A DNA stretch of 64,000 bases from Akebia trifoliata. Taxonomy: Eukaryota; Streptophyta; Magnoliopsida; Ranunculales; Lardizabalaceae. Both the position numbers and the translations under genes were made by a program. Below the pieces are notes generated by a model, which saw nothing but the letters and a program-made list of their open reading frames with translations, was not told where the DNA came from and made no database searches. The first letter of the stretch is position 1; the number at the start of each line of letters is the position of its first letter. The stretch is taken from the NCBI GenBank assembly GCA_017979445.1, contig CM030709.1, positions 1,178,001 through 1,242,000 on the forward strand, written 5' to 3'. Shown piece by piece: positions 35,315 through 48,700 of this stretch.

Positions 35315-36268
35315 GAGGTAAATTATATTTTCACCCCTTATGATTTGGCATAATTCTATATTGACCCCCTAAAATTTTGACAATTGCACATACCTCACTT
35401 ATAATTATCTAATAAGCTCATGCCTCCCTTTCAAGAGTTTTTTTTACTCACAGCCCAATAGTGGGTTGACATGTGGCCTAGATGATGTAAGCAATAGAGA
35501 GAATTTCATTCTCATGCCTGCACATCCTCGGTTTGAAATTTTATTTTTAAGATTTCAAATTTTAAAGAGTCGTGGGGCCTACATGGATTTAACATATTGG
35601 CATCGCACAGTCTTCTAAATTTCATTAAAAAACTCATGGTTAAAAAAAATAAAAAACATACACATAGATAAAATCTTTCAAGTTTGATTCAAGATATTAC
35701 TGGAAATGGACAACTACTGAACACTTAAATTTAAAAAGTAAAATTCAACGGTGGGAATTTTTTTTGAAATTCATGGAATTTCTTCTTCTACAACACTATG
35801 GTATTGGATCATGTTTTTGAAAATCACAAAGTGATCTAATTAATAAATTTCAGTTTTTCACCATGGGCAAGAAAGAAAAATGTATTCTCTTATTACTTAC
35901 ATCATTTGTGTCATATGTCAAACAAGTATTGGATAGTGAGCAAAAAAAATCACTCCCTCTTTAGTCGACTTATCGTGAACTAGTAAGTTAAAAATTAACT
36001 TTTTTACTTTTTATGAAGATCGTTTTATCCTATTTAAGATGTTAATTTTTCATAATAAAAAATATATATTCTTGTAAAAAAATGGTTTTTGTAGTTCTAA
36101 AATTTAATTTTTTTATCCAATAAAAGATAAATTGAAGGGTAAAATAGTAAAATAATATCTAAAGTTTAACACAAATAATGAAAAGGGAGGTAAGTGCAAT
36201 TGTCAAAATGTTAGGGGGTCAACATGAAATTATGTCAAACCACATGGCGTTAAAATGTAATTTACCTT
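35315..36268. mobile_element. TIR element of about 950 bases (GGTAAATTA ends)
   Basis: The left end AGGTAAATTATATTTTCACC runs through TTGACCCCCTAAAATTTTGA and CAATTGCAC. It is matched inverted at the right end (CAATTGTCAAAATGTTAGGG, GGTCAACATGAAATTATG, TAAAATGTAATTTACCT). Subterminal parts also pair: GACATGTGGCCTAGATGATG (about 35468) with CATCATTTGTGTCATATGTC (about 35900). The interior has no coding capacity. This end sequence is a familiar plant non-autonomous repeat type. Confidence 0.75.
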
Positions 36269-38231
36269 TTTTTTATTATTCTAAACCTCAAGTTGATTAG
36301 ATTTTCTCAAAATACAAATATTATAGTGACGTAACAAGCACTCTGATCAAACATTACACTATAATTAAGATTAGATATGGATAATCTTAATTAATGTGTA
36401 ATATGTAATTTGAGACTATATTTTGTCATTATCATATTGGTATTTTAAGTTCTTAACAAAGATCTATCCAATGCCAAGTTCGAAAAATACGAAAAGTATC
36501 ATACGTGGAGATCCATTTGTCTTTTAAATTGGATAAAAAAATGTCTCCAAATGATATTTTTAAATGATATTGTCCGATACACGCTTTAAAGTTTTCATTC
36601 AAATATTTGAAATAAAAAATAAATAAAAAAATTATTTTTGGTTACATGTCACCCCTTCACGTTTCAAAATTGATGACATACTCCTTGACCTCAATTTTAT
36701 AATTGGTAGATCATGATGTGCTCATTGACCTCATGTTCCTTGAACTAGTACAAATTGGATGGCCAACGGCGGATTTAAAATAGAGTCAACGAGGGTACTT
36801 GTTCTACAATAAATTTTAAAAATTATAAGGATCTATTGATAATTTTAATATATTTTAAACTTACCCCAAAATTTACAGTGGGTCTAACCTAAAACCACTT
36901 CAACTTTCTCCTTAAAATCACCCACAAGCTCTTCCTCTTTGTTGTTGTCCCAGTACACAAGAAAATCCAAACTCCACGCCTATGGATTTATCCATAATTT
37001 TTCAATGTTGACTTTCTCTATGGCTGTATATGAATTTTTAACTCAAAAACTTTCTCGGGCATTCCTCTTAAAACATCTCCAATTGTCCTTTAATTTTTTA
37101 TATTTTGATGTGAAGGTATCCAAATCAAACTCCAAGTGTCCTTAAAAATGAAGAAAATTCTTCTATATTATCATTCACATCTTCAAATATAGAGAGAGGG
37201 AGAGAGAATATTTGAAGTCGATCTTTATCACGATTCATCTTTTTTTTAAAATACCTATTATATCACACACTCACTCATTCTCTCTCTCTCTCTCTAAATG
37301 TCAATTTTATAATGAAAAGTAGGTAGAAATCTTCAAAATGATGAAGATGCCAAATTTGAAGCCACCAGTTGGAGTTGCTCTTACACAAGAAATTGGTAGG
37401 TCCCACGTTATCCATATTAAATAGAGCAGTCCACATCTCACCCGATGTACCTCACCACTCCAAAGCAAAAAAAATAGTCTTCAATCAAGACTCTACTGAG
37501 ATTCAACATTCATGACTTATGGTGATTTTCTATCATTATCATAAATTTTAATTAAGTTTTTTTACTTCAATAAATTAATTATAATTTATTTTAATAATTA
37601 GATATTTATATTATAAATAATAATAAATACACACAATTTTGATATACGACTAACGTAACAAGAATGCAAAATCACATATATTCTTTCTATATATTCAAAT
37701 GGTACCCCACTACGTACCAGAATCGCGTGCATTCAGCACGACTCGACTCTTATATTATTATACATATTTATTTGAGACTCACCAATTTTGGCAAATTTAT
37801 GATAAATTTTATTTAAATAATTTAATTATGATAATTATATATTTTAATTATCAATTAAGTGTTAAACCCATAATGTGAACCACGCCCTCTACCACTTGAA
37901 GTTTGGAGTGGGCCCATTGGGCTAGTATAAGAGGTAGCTGACGTGATGAAGTACCTCATCTTTTGGTCTATCCGTGTATCCCAATGGTTAAAGATGTCAT
38001 CACTCATCAGTGACTCTTCTTAGTATCATAAGGCCGCACCATTAATCGGCCCATTCCTCATCTAAGGAAAGAGAAAATTCTCCATCTCACACAAATAGGC
38101 AGTTAATGTGTACCCAACCAATTTCATCATTGATTTGCCAATTTTTAGGATAATGGATTCTACTCTTCTAAATATTTTACAATAAATTTTTCTCCTTATT
38201 TTTTGAGTTTTTATTAATATATATATAGGAT

Positions 38232-38415
38232 AACGTTATTACGATCCTTATTACGACTCACATTGCGACACATCATTTATCTTATATGGGCAAAAATATT
38301 TGGAATAAACTGATTTTTTGTGAGGATGATCTCTGTGATGAGGGAATTCATTCCAAACATTTTTATCCATATAAGACAAAATGATGTGTCATAATGTGAA
38401 TCGTAATGTGAGTCT
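38232..38415. repeat. Hairpin element B4
   Basis: The left arm TTACGACTCACATTGCGACA then CATCATTT, and the right arm (inverted) AAATGATGTGTCATAATGTG then AATCGTAA, surround TTTTTTGTGAGGATGATCTC then TGTGATGAG. The core is that of B1-B3; the arms are different. Confidence 0.85.
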
Positions 38416-38699
38416 ACGGAACCCAACCCATATATATATATATATATATATATATTTTACCATCTAAGCCAACACATCACCTTGCAAAATTTCTATAGAT
38501 GGTAAAAGCAAAAAATTTCTATAGAGTCAAGTTATGTAATTTTTGTTTGGCATTGTAATTTTTAGAAGATAATACCTCCGTTTTGTAGGTTTATTTATTG
38601 GGTCAAATAATGAGTTAATGACCATCACACATTTTTAGAAGACAAGAATTGTACTATATCAAATTTTTAATTGTTTTTTTTTTTTTTTTTTAAGGTTGC

Positions 38700-38945
38700 C
38701 GTGTAATGACGTGTCCATTTTTCTATGCCGAGAAGGTGTATCAAACTCGTTCATGAAAGCGATGGAAGGTGCTGTGATATTTCGAGAACCATCTAACGCC
38801 ACGTGTTATAAGTTGTGGTCAGAGACAATTCATGCGCGAACAGCTGTTGCCACGTCACTGATATTTTATATGGTCTCGAAATATCTCGAGAAGGCTATAA
38901 ATGTCCCCCACAGCATAACTAGAAAAAGAGTTCTTCATTCATCTT
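38700..38945 (+). promoter_or_regulatory. Stress-type promoter of the DREB2 gene
   Basis: TATAAAT at 38896-38902. Upstream are an ABRE-like CCACGTGTTA (38799-38808), further ACGT sites (TGACGTGTCC about 38707; GCCACGTCACTG about 38839), and heat-shock-element-like TTCGAGAA at 38781-38788 and CTCGAGAA at about 38885-38892. The combination fits dehydration, ABA and heat control known for DREB2 genes. The sites are motif matches only. Confidence 0.5.
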
Positions 38946-39094
38946 CAAGAAGTCTACGGAAGTTTAAGTTGGAGCGAAGCAGAAAAACCTCAAACAAAGA
39001 AGGAAACAGAGAGTGGGGGAAAAAACAAACAAACAACCCTTATTGAAGGAGGAATTGTTTCCAAGTAATAATTGAAGGAGTTTCTTCACCGCGT

Positions 39095-40545
39095 ATGTCT
39101 TCAGATCATCTCGAAAGGTATGCTTGATGAAAATAATTTGTTTCTGAGTTTCTCCATTTTTTGGATTTTTTTTATTTTTATTTTTAGAATACAAAATCTT
39201 TTTATCAATTTAAGGAAAAGATGAATGTTTTGTGGATCATTTTCGAGATTTAAACAATTCTCTGTGTAAAGGGATTTTCAGTGTGTATGGTCTTAGTTTT
39301 TTTGTTTTGGATCTGAGATTCAGCTTGTCTTCTGGATTTTAATGGCGTTTTGTTTTGATTTCTTGTAGAACTTAAAAGATTAAATCACTTTAGGAGTTTT
39401 TTTTTTTTTTTTTTTTTTTTTTTATAGCTAGTAGTAGGAGGAACATTAAACCCTTAATAGAAACTTGTATTAAATTGTTAAAAATTGGTCCTATTCCAAG
39501 TTTCTAACCCTAGTTTTCTTTCTTGGAATTGTTTTACAGGAAGAGAAAATCGCGAAGTAGACGCAATGGGTCTAATTCTATAGCGGAAACTCTCGCGAAG
39601 TGGAAAGAGTTAAATAATCAAATCGAATGTTCAAACGAAGGGGGCAAACGTTCTCGTAGAGTCCCCGCTAAGGGCTCAAAGAAGGGATGCATGAGAGGAA
39701 AGGGAGGACCTGAGAATTCTTGCTGCAATTACAGAGGTGTGAGGCAGAGGACGTGGGGAAAGTGGGTCGCTGAGATTCGTGAACCCAACAGGGGGAGTCG
39801 GCTTTGGTTGGGCACTTTCTCAACTGCAATAGAAGCTGCCCTGGCCTACGATGAGGCTGCTAGGGCTCTGTATGGCTCATGTGCCCGTCTCAACCTTCCA
39901 GGTATATCCAAGGAGTCTTCTGAGGAATCATTTTCAGCAGGAACCCCAGTAACGTCGGAATCCACCATGACAACATCGAACCACTCTGATATTAATGGGT
40001 CAGAGGAATCAAATTTCAAGATTGAATCACACCCGGTGATCAAAACTGAAAATTGGGATTCGAGAATTGACGTCGAGGCTCCTCCTAATCCCACGAGTGT
40101 GGTGAAGACGGAGGCTATGGAAGAGAGAGTGGCTGGTGTTATGGACTCTTACCCTTTCAATGAAATCGGACCCAAACAAGATAATTTGCAGGAGTTATCA
40201 GCCACAGAGGAGATGTTTGATGTGGAAGAGCTCCTTCAGACTATAGATGCTGGTACCAATGATGACCTTGGATTAAAGGAGGACAGGAATTGTTACTTAG
40301 GTGAGTCGGGGTTCTCTGATAGAGAGCAGTTGTTGCAATGTGTGAATCCATCAGATTTATCATACCAATTGCAGAATCCTGATGCAAAGCTGTTGGGGAG
40401 TTTGTACCATATGGATGAGGCACCCTCAGGGTTGGATTATAGTTTCGATTTCTTGAGGCAACAAAGACCAGAGGAGAATTTCAGTTATGGTTTTGATGAT
40501 GAGCATGGATTGCTTGATTTGGGGTTCCCTGATTTGGGGTTTTGA
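39095..40545 (+). CDS. DREB2: DREB2-type AP2/ERF transcription factor
   Basis: Two exons, 39095-39117 (23 nt) and 39540-40545, join as [18 protein letters not shown] to give 342 residues. The first ATG of the leader is used and no upstream ATG lies between the TATA box and 39095. DREB2 factors bind the DRE/CRT element (core CCGAC) and activate drought, salt and heat genes in the nucleus. Features in order: basic nuclear-localisation stretch KRKSRSRR (9-16); the DREB2-specific [19 protein letters not shown] (49-67); one AP2 domain (about 72-129) with [19 protein letters not shown], Val at domain position 14 and Glu at 19 as in DREBs. A Ser/Thr-rich segment (about 132-160) sits where DREB2A has its destabilising region, and an acidic C-terminus is probably the activation domain. 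An intron just before RKRKSR is typical of the family. Long T-runs lie in the intron and 3' flank. Confidence 0.93.
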
Positions 40546-42775
40546 GTTACTTCAAGGATCGATCACATATGATGTCAATTTTGTCTCTGAATCTACTAGG
40601 AACACTATTCAATACTTTTCTATCTTTTTTTCTCCCGTATAAGCGGATTCTCTCTAGGTTTTATAAGATTGGAGAATTTGGCTGGGACAATTTGTATTTT
40701 TTTTTTCATATATTTACGGATAGTGAGGTGTTGGTGGTGGTTATGTTCTGTATTTTTTTTTTTTTTTTTGGTAATACTTGAACAATGTAGGCTTCTATAG
40801 TAAATTTTTTTTTTTTTTTTCTGTAAATGTGTGGACTAACAAAGAACATGTGGTATAGCTTAATAAGAAGGGCCATGGACTTGATGAGTGGGTCTGTAAT
40901 GCACAGCAATGTTTGTAAATAACATGTGGTTACTATTTTTGTGAATCTATTTCTTCTAATGTGGACCGCAAAGTTTGTAAATAATCTGTGGTTACTATTT
41001 TTGTGAATCTATTTCTTCTAATGTGGAATGCCAATGTGCTTTACTTTTGACGAGATTTAAAGCCAAACCATGGCAGACCTACCTGTTGCAATTTTATTAA
41101 AAAAACTTCCTGACTTTATCAAGTTGGTTACTGAATCTTGAAAATCTTACTAAGTTTGTTGAGTCGCTCGGTCCAATTCTTGATCTGTATATACCGGTCA
41201 TGTGTAGTATGTAATAATTAGGATTCATTTAACATAAGATTGGGCTTTTTAATTTTAATAACATCTCAAGCTTAGAATATGAATGAGTTTTAAAACCTAT
41301 TAAGAGTTATAAATGTTATAAATTCCTTCTCCTAAGGTTTTTTAAAGGAGGGCTCTCGTGTTTAAAAGGGGGGCTTTTAGCTTTGCCTTTAAAATGGTGA
41401 GGGATCCAAATGGCTTTGCGCGGTTGAGCCAATGTGGATTATCAAATTGATAAAACCCCACACCACATACTAGTACATTTCATGGAATAACTCCGATTCG
41501 GAAAAAAAAAAAAATTATTAGAAAAAAAAAATTATTGGGTTCAAAATGAATGGCTTAACAAAACACTTAAATTAAAAATTAAAATTCTACGGTGAAAATG
41601 AACCTTTCCCCAAAATTTTATAGAATTTAGTTCTTTATAACAATGAGGCATCAGATCATGATTATGGCTGAATGCCATAAATTGATGAACAAATTAACAG
41701 CATCAATTTGAATTTTTTGACGTGGATCCCCAATCTTAAAGGTTTTAATTGCTGGATAACAAAGCCCCTATAAGAACTCCTAAGGGAGTTTTTGTAATAA
41801 AAATGTACAGTTAGGTCTGTTTGATAAATCTCTCTATTTCTTTTATTCATAATAGTGTCAAATGGTTGGTTGTAATAGGGACTGGGGGGGTCTTTATCGT
41901 AATATCTATACTTTCAATCAAGAATCTGTAATAATTGAGTTTCCAGAGTGGTGCAGACTGTTGTGGAAGAATATGGATGATTCTATAGACAACTTGTATT
42001 GTATCCAATGCCGTACATAAGAAGGAAAGGCTGTTGTTTGGGTTTCCATATTTTCTTGGATAGGTTCAGAAAAAGTCTTTTTAAGAGAATGGTAGAGAAT
42101 TACATTGATTTTTTTAGAGAGCTGCTATTGCCTAACAAACTTTTACTACTGCCAACACCAATTCCTATTTAAATCACCAAAGAATTGCAGTGTTGGTGTG
42201 GCAATGGTGACACTTTTAAACTCTAAAATAAATTTGAAAAGATCAGCCAGCAGCCAGGAAAGATGAGAGAAATTCAGAATCAAAATAAATACTTTAATAA
42301 CAATGATGAATTTCACGAGTTTTTATCAGAATGAGAATTTACATCTCTAACACCTTATTTGACTCTCAGACAGAAGATTAAACAGTTACTCTCTTGAACA
42401 ACATCTGTGCCAAATATCAGCTATACACTTTGTATTAAACAAATCTATGTATAGATAAAACCAGTACATTTCAAACCTCAATACCTGAATTACCTGTTAA
42501 TTAGTAATGACCCAGTCATGCTTGAATACTTTCAAGCACTTACACGATCAAACGTAGTTTCATGAGCAATGCGTTCGAGCGATGAAGGGTTAGTATGAGA
42601 TGGTTCTCTCTCCTATTTGTGGTCATCACATAATATGCAACTAAAGCTTACTGAATTTCTGAATCTCTCTGCACTCTTTTGCTTTTGAGACCTTAAACAA
42701 GGTCACAACACCTTAAACAATGATGATTTTCACCTGACAGCCACTGCAGGGGATCTCAAAAACAAGCTCTGAGTC
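40546..42775. other. Intergenic, DREB2 3' flank and repeats
   Basis: Probable 3' UTR with T-runs, then a 62-base tandem duplication at 40911-41028. No further gene is supported up to the MATE stop codon. A palindrome related to C1 lies at about 42117-42217. Confidence 0.5.
40911..41028 (+). repeat. 62-base tandem duplication
   Basis: TTTGTAAATAACATGTGGTT then ACTATTTTTGTGAATC... starts at 40911 and again at 40973 (there AATAATCTGTGG), with only a few differences. Confidence 0.9.
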
Positions 42776-45700
42776 TCATTTACCATTTTGCTCCATCTCT
42801 GACCAAACCATTTTCCATGGTCCACCTTTGCTGCCCAACCTGAAATTATACAAAAAATATACATTGTAACAAAGGATACCAAACCCCAAACAAAATGGTC
42901 AGAGAAGGAAATGATATGGTTGGGCCATAAGTAGTCGAAAATCTAAATATTAGATGCAGACTATCTAATTGATGAGCCACATTTTGGACATGTCCTAATG
43001 TCCCAACCCAAATATCATATCCATCTGATCATCCAAAAACCCACAAATTATTTTTATTAATCTGACCACCCATCTATGAGGGGCAGCTAATCATTCAAAT
43101 TCTCCGGATTCCTTGCATTTATTTCTTATACAACAGTTAGTGGGCTATCATACATTCTACTAAATGGTACAAGTCTAACCCAATTCTTTAGGCCATGGGA
43201 AACTACGAAAGAAATGTCTAATTTAACAATCAAGTTGTAGCAAACCTCCAAAATCCGGCAACAACTCGCAAGCTCATGAAAAGAAACAACCCCATCCAGA
43301 CTCCAGCAAGGCCAAATACAGGAGCAGCCACAATTAAGAACAATGAAGAAATCAGCCCAACCAATACCTGAGCAGCATCTGGTGTTAAAGAGTCTTAACT
43401 AAATACAAACAAATGTGTAGTTTGGTAAAGAAAAAGATGCCACATCAAAATAGAGTAGAGGATGTACCATTGAGTATGCGGCATACGTGAAATCAGAAAC
43501 CCCATAGTAGAGTCCATCAAAAACAAAAGCAAGGGCATTCATGGGTTGAGATCCAGCAACAAACTGCAAAGAATCTTCAATGTTGGATTTTCTCTCCTAA
43601 TTATATGTGTGCTCAAGTGCTCTAAAAGTTGACATGCACAAATACAATGCTCGTGCTGACATACAAGAAAATTTTCAAGTAAATGGTTCTTACCAAGATA
43701 CCCGACCTTGCAATCTCCAAGACAGCAGCATCTGTACTAAACAAGCAAGAAAATGACCCAAACCCAAGGAAAAGGATAACAGCCAAAGCTATTCCAGTAA
43801 CTAAACCAATCTGATTGGAATTCAAAGGACAGTACTTAGAATGATTATTTGATTTAAATAAATATTATTTCAAAAAACAGAAAAATGGAAACCATGTACA
43901 AGGAAAATATCTTGTTTTTTTTTAAGAGGGGTGGGGGGGGCGATATTAACCTGAAGAACCCTGTAAATCACATTCTGAGCTAGTCTGTAATCCCCTTGAG
44001 AGTAACCACTAGCTAGAAGAGCCTGCGGAAAAACCAGTGGCATTGAGGAGTGAGAACAAGCATCATAAAGAATCTTCAAGCATTAAAACTCAAACGGTTT
44101 GTCCATTCCCCTGTAAGTTATATTGGCAACCAAGAGACAAAATATCATATAGAAAAGATAACTGTTATTCTCTACACCCAGATACGTGGCTCCTTAACCA
44201 TAATGAGGCTTTTTTTTCCCTCATATTTTGGTTATTGAGCTTGATGGCATTCCCCCCTACTAGAACTTCAAATGTAATTGTTTCTCAAGTGCATTACATA
44301 AATATAACAAGTGTAAGCATGTTAGTTACAAAGCCAACACTGCTGAGAATTGAAGACCATTGGGAGTTCAGTTTTTCAAATGCTTCAACATCTGGGATTT
44401 TGTTCGAAAAACTATATGGACCCATCAACTATTCATGTTTTCCAAAAAAACACAAATCAATCAATGTAACAGTGCAGATCCACAAATTTGAAATGCACCC
44501 ATGTCGATACAATGTTACATATGCGATAAAACATACAATACAGGTGGGAATTGAAAAACTGTTACCTGACCAGCAAGAGCTAAAGCATCAGTAAGTAAAG
44601 AAACAGCCAACCAAACTTGCAAGCAAATTTGATGACCAGCCATAGATACAGGACCCTGCTGTGCAGCCACAGATGTTGCTAATGTCATAGTTATAAGAAC
44701 AGCCACGGTTCTACCTATTAGAAGGCCACCTACAAAAATGGATTCATATTTCAATTACTATATGCTGAGAAAAGCACAGAGATCTTTATCTTCACGCAAC
44801 CATGTTCAGGAAAAGCATGGCGCCTTTTTTTTTTTTCTAAAAGAAAGAGCACAAACATCAAATATCAAAATACTTTAGTTGGCACAAGGCATACCAGATT
44901 TCAGATATCGGGCCACTCCACTCACATGAATATTTGGAGGGATAAGCAATACTTTTGCATTCAACTCCCGAAGGAGGATAAATGCAATCAAATATCTGAG
45001 AAAAAAAATGCACACCAGAAACGTAAAAAAACATGAAAATTTGTATATTATGGCAAGAACGCCATATGAAGAGCAAAATTATTTTACCACATTCTTGACA
45101 TACTCGGAAATCACAGTAGAAATTGCAGCACCACCAATGCCCAGACCAAAGTAGAATATCAAAATTGGATCCAATACCGCATTCAGTAAGTTGCCAACAC
45201 CTGATTATCCATGATAGCAATATATATTATTTATAGCTTGCTAAGAGAGTACATGTGTGTCACTTGGATCATCACGAACATTAGTTCCTACAGAAGAAGG
45301 AAGAGAACCATTGCTGATGATTTACTTAGCGTATGTTTAGCTTATCTAATGTAAGTATCGTGTCTCAATGGCCACTTTATGGGCACAGTGCCCATTTATT
45401 ATTTGGTTGTGTTAAAAGTTGGATAGCTTTGAGATGGATCTTCGTGAAAGCCACATCACAAAACTTTAGGGTCGCCTGAATGAATCATTTTCCTAAATTC
45501 AACTCTATTTAGAGTTTCTTTGCAGTGGATAGTTGTCATATTTTTTTACTGTTTAAAAGAATGCAGTAATCGATAAATTATAAGGATCATAAACTTTGGT
45601 TATGTGAATGAATATTTTTCCTCCATTAAATTCTATCTATAAAATTTAGAGTGATTCTATTGGCACACCAACTTTTACTTACAACACACCAATCCTTTGG

Positions 45701-48700
45701 AAATTAAATAGTTTAACTACATATAGATTGGTGTGTTATAAGTAAAACATGGTGCGTTGATAGAAGCTCTCAAAATTAGAAGGATCAAGATTCATGTGAG
45801 GAGGCTCCTGCTGCCAAACCCTAAATAACCCTCATCTGGCCATGGGACTGGCAATGCAGTGCAGAGAAACACTAGACAGGGCATGTTCAATAGATCAGGT
45901 GAATATCGGCATCCAATTGGGAGACTATGAACTTATATGCAATCGTTTGCTAGCATGGAGGATTCTATAGGTGGATACGTGTTAAGTCCACCAAACGAAT
46001 GGATGTCATGCTTCTACTCGTCATGACAGGGATCTGATTCTTACTAATAGCCTCTTGTGAGTCAACTTGTATACTAAATATGCGAGAGAACTTCTGTAGT
46101 GAATTAAATACTAGAGAAAGGATTGAAAGATTAGCCTCTTACCTGTGGCATATAGAGGTGTTTTTGTATCCAGAAATCCACGAAAAGTTCCTTGTGCAGC
46201 AAGTGCAATTACTATGGCTGGAGCACCAAAAGCCCTCAGAGTAAGAAAATGCTCAGCTGGTCCACGCATCAGTGAATCCTGTAGAATAGTCTATAAAGGT
46301 GAAAAAACTTTCCAATGAACTCTTTAACAAACATTAAACCATTTTGGCAAGTAAGACAATTCTGCTGTCAAACATCAAAAACATATTCCCAATGAAGTTA
46401 CCTAATAATTCTAAAAGATGAACACATTTCACAAAAAAAAAAAAAAATTTAGAGAAAAACTACTGTACATCTAGAAGACAATAGGCAAAGACCCGCCAAA
46501 TAACATGAAGTTGAACACATCACATAAAACTGTACAAGCAGGAAAGTTCCCACCCCAATCAAATGACCCAAGTCAGCAGAACTCCCAAGAAAAAATCAAT
46601 CAGTCAGATGACACAAACCATCATAGTTTTTCCTGGATCATTCACCATAAATGTTTATCATTGACAAAAATGAGACATATTGGCATCACTAAAATCATCC
46701 CAACAATAAGAGAACCGTCGAAGCAGCACCCAAAAATTTCTAGACCCTGAAGAAGAGCCCTTGTGTCCACCTCAATAGAATCTTTCCCACTATATGACCT
46801 GGAAGCAGTCTTGTAAAGTCCTCACTGGCCTTGTCATATGTACTAATGACCGCTACCCTAATTGGCCTTGCATTTCCTACCAAGCACTCTCTAAATAAAG
46901 CTATATTTTATCACAACCAGGATTTTTCCAACTAGGCACCACTTTCATGTTGATATTGCACCAGCCCATAGCTTGTTGATTTACTTCAATGTCATAACTT
47001 CTAGAACCATTAAAAAAGTCGAATTCCATCAATTAAAGTTAAGTACATCATAGACTTTCAGACAATGAATTATAACTCCCAAACTTTCACTTCAAAGCTT
47101 TCAAGTTTCAAGGGTTAAAATTGTTATAAATTATGGTTAGGGTGAGAAGCTCTCTAGTTCAAGTAAAAACAAATTTTTGTACAAGTCTGAATGCAGGAAC
47201 AAGGTATGTGCAGGTAGAGAAGCTTTTTAATTCACAATTTAAGCTTGCATAGAGATGTCTCCCATATAATATTATGTTCCAAGAAGACTCCTAGAGCAAT
47301 AACTTCTTCACACTTTTCAGCTCACCCAAAAAGGATTATCGACATGTTTCGCATCAATTTTCAAAGGAATAAAAAGGGAACCTTGGAAAGTAGGGCTGTT
47401 AGTTGGTTGAATTTGGATCGGTACCACATCAATGAAGATTTATTAGACCAATGACCTAATCTGATCTTTCAGTTTTAAAGTCCAGACCCAATCCAATATG
47501 ATGATACATATAATACTGGATTTGAACAAATCTAAAAAAAAATTAAAAAATGGATAGGACCCAATCCAACCCAATGAAAAATAGTTTAATGCTTGACAGC
47601 AGGCAATGGAGACAGCATACAAATGTAATACTCGCTTCAAACTTATCTTGCTGATCACATAGGTTCGACATACTAGAAAAAACTTCCAATAATAGATAAT
47701 ATGGCATCTAAAATAACCGCCATAAACCAACACATTGAGAATGATATATAATTCATGGAGACAGGAAACCTAAAACTTTAGGAAATCAAATTAATCTTCT
47801 ACATGAATATAATACAAAACTAGATTAGTACTACGTACAACAGGTATACCCATGATATTCATTAAGAACCCCGCACCAACGGAAAGTGCAATAGTTTCTA
47901 CAATGCCGATGCCGGCAGCCAATGCTACAGAAGTTGATACCGCAGGAAGGAACTTCTTGCTAGTTCCCATGGGCTCTTGAAGCATTGAAACAGAATCAAA
48001 TCCAATACTGCCTAAAAATAATATGCATTTCAATGTTAATAAAAATAAAATAGTCTGCAAAAACGTTCCGGAAAAATAAACATCTACATTAGTCCTCAAT
48101 TCAAGAAAATTGCAATATAAATAGGACTTGCTTGTATTCAAAAATAAAAAATTAAATACGTAATCCATACTTGAGCCCGTTCCGCGACTACTCTCACTAG
48201 TCATTGCCTGCTCTTCAGCGACAAAGGATGTTGTGATGTTGAGCAAAGGTACATTAAACAATTTCGAAACAAGGTTAAACACTGAAATGGACACCCCAAC
48301 CGCTGCCAATTCGATCGATCCTATTGAAAAAATTAAATAAAATGAATTCGCTTATGGTATCACAATACAACCTGAACACTTGAAACAAAACAAAAAAGTA
48401 GGATTCATTATAGATGGACCCAAACCATTAATATCCATATTGAAGAATTCAACCCAAAAAAAAGAATCAGCCCAAACTAAAGAACATCCAAGTCAATGAA
48501 ATTTTTAACTTTTTCAAAATACAAAATCGCTCATAATTTACGAAAATGAGAAACAGAACCTACATACCCAAATGACCAACGAACGCAGAATCAACAAGGG
48601 ATGCAATGGGATCAGCAGCTAGAGCCAATGCAGCTGGGACTGCAATGGACAAAATCTCCAATCCAAGTTCATCAACCTTAACCTCATTCCTACAAGTTCC

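Larger units (their letters stand above)
34899..38690. other. Intergenic, repeat-rich
   Basis: No gene is visible. Contains hairpin element A5 plus a half copy at about 35148-35212, a terminal-inverted-repeat element at 35315-36268, hairpin B4, and CT/AT microsatellites. Confidence 0.5.

Noticed and set aside
38696..39046. Plus-strand frame of 116 codons upstream of the DREB2 gene
   Set aside because: It overlaps the TATA box, ABRE-like sites and leader of the DREB2 gene and matches no protein family.
44037..44594. Plus-strand frame of 185 codons
   Set aside because: It runs antisense across MATE exon 8, exon 9's edge and an AT-rich intron. The minus-strand exons are clearly the real coding sequence.
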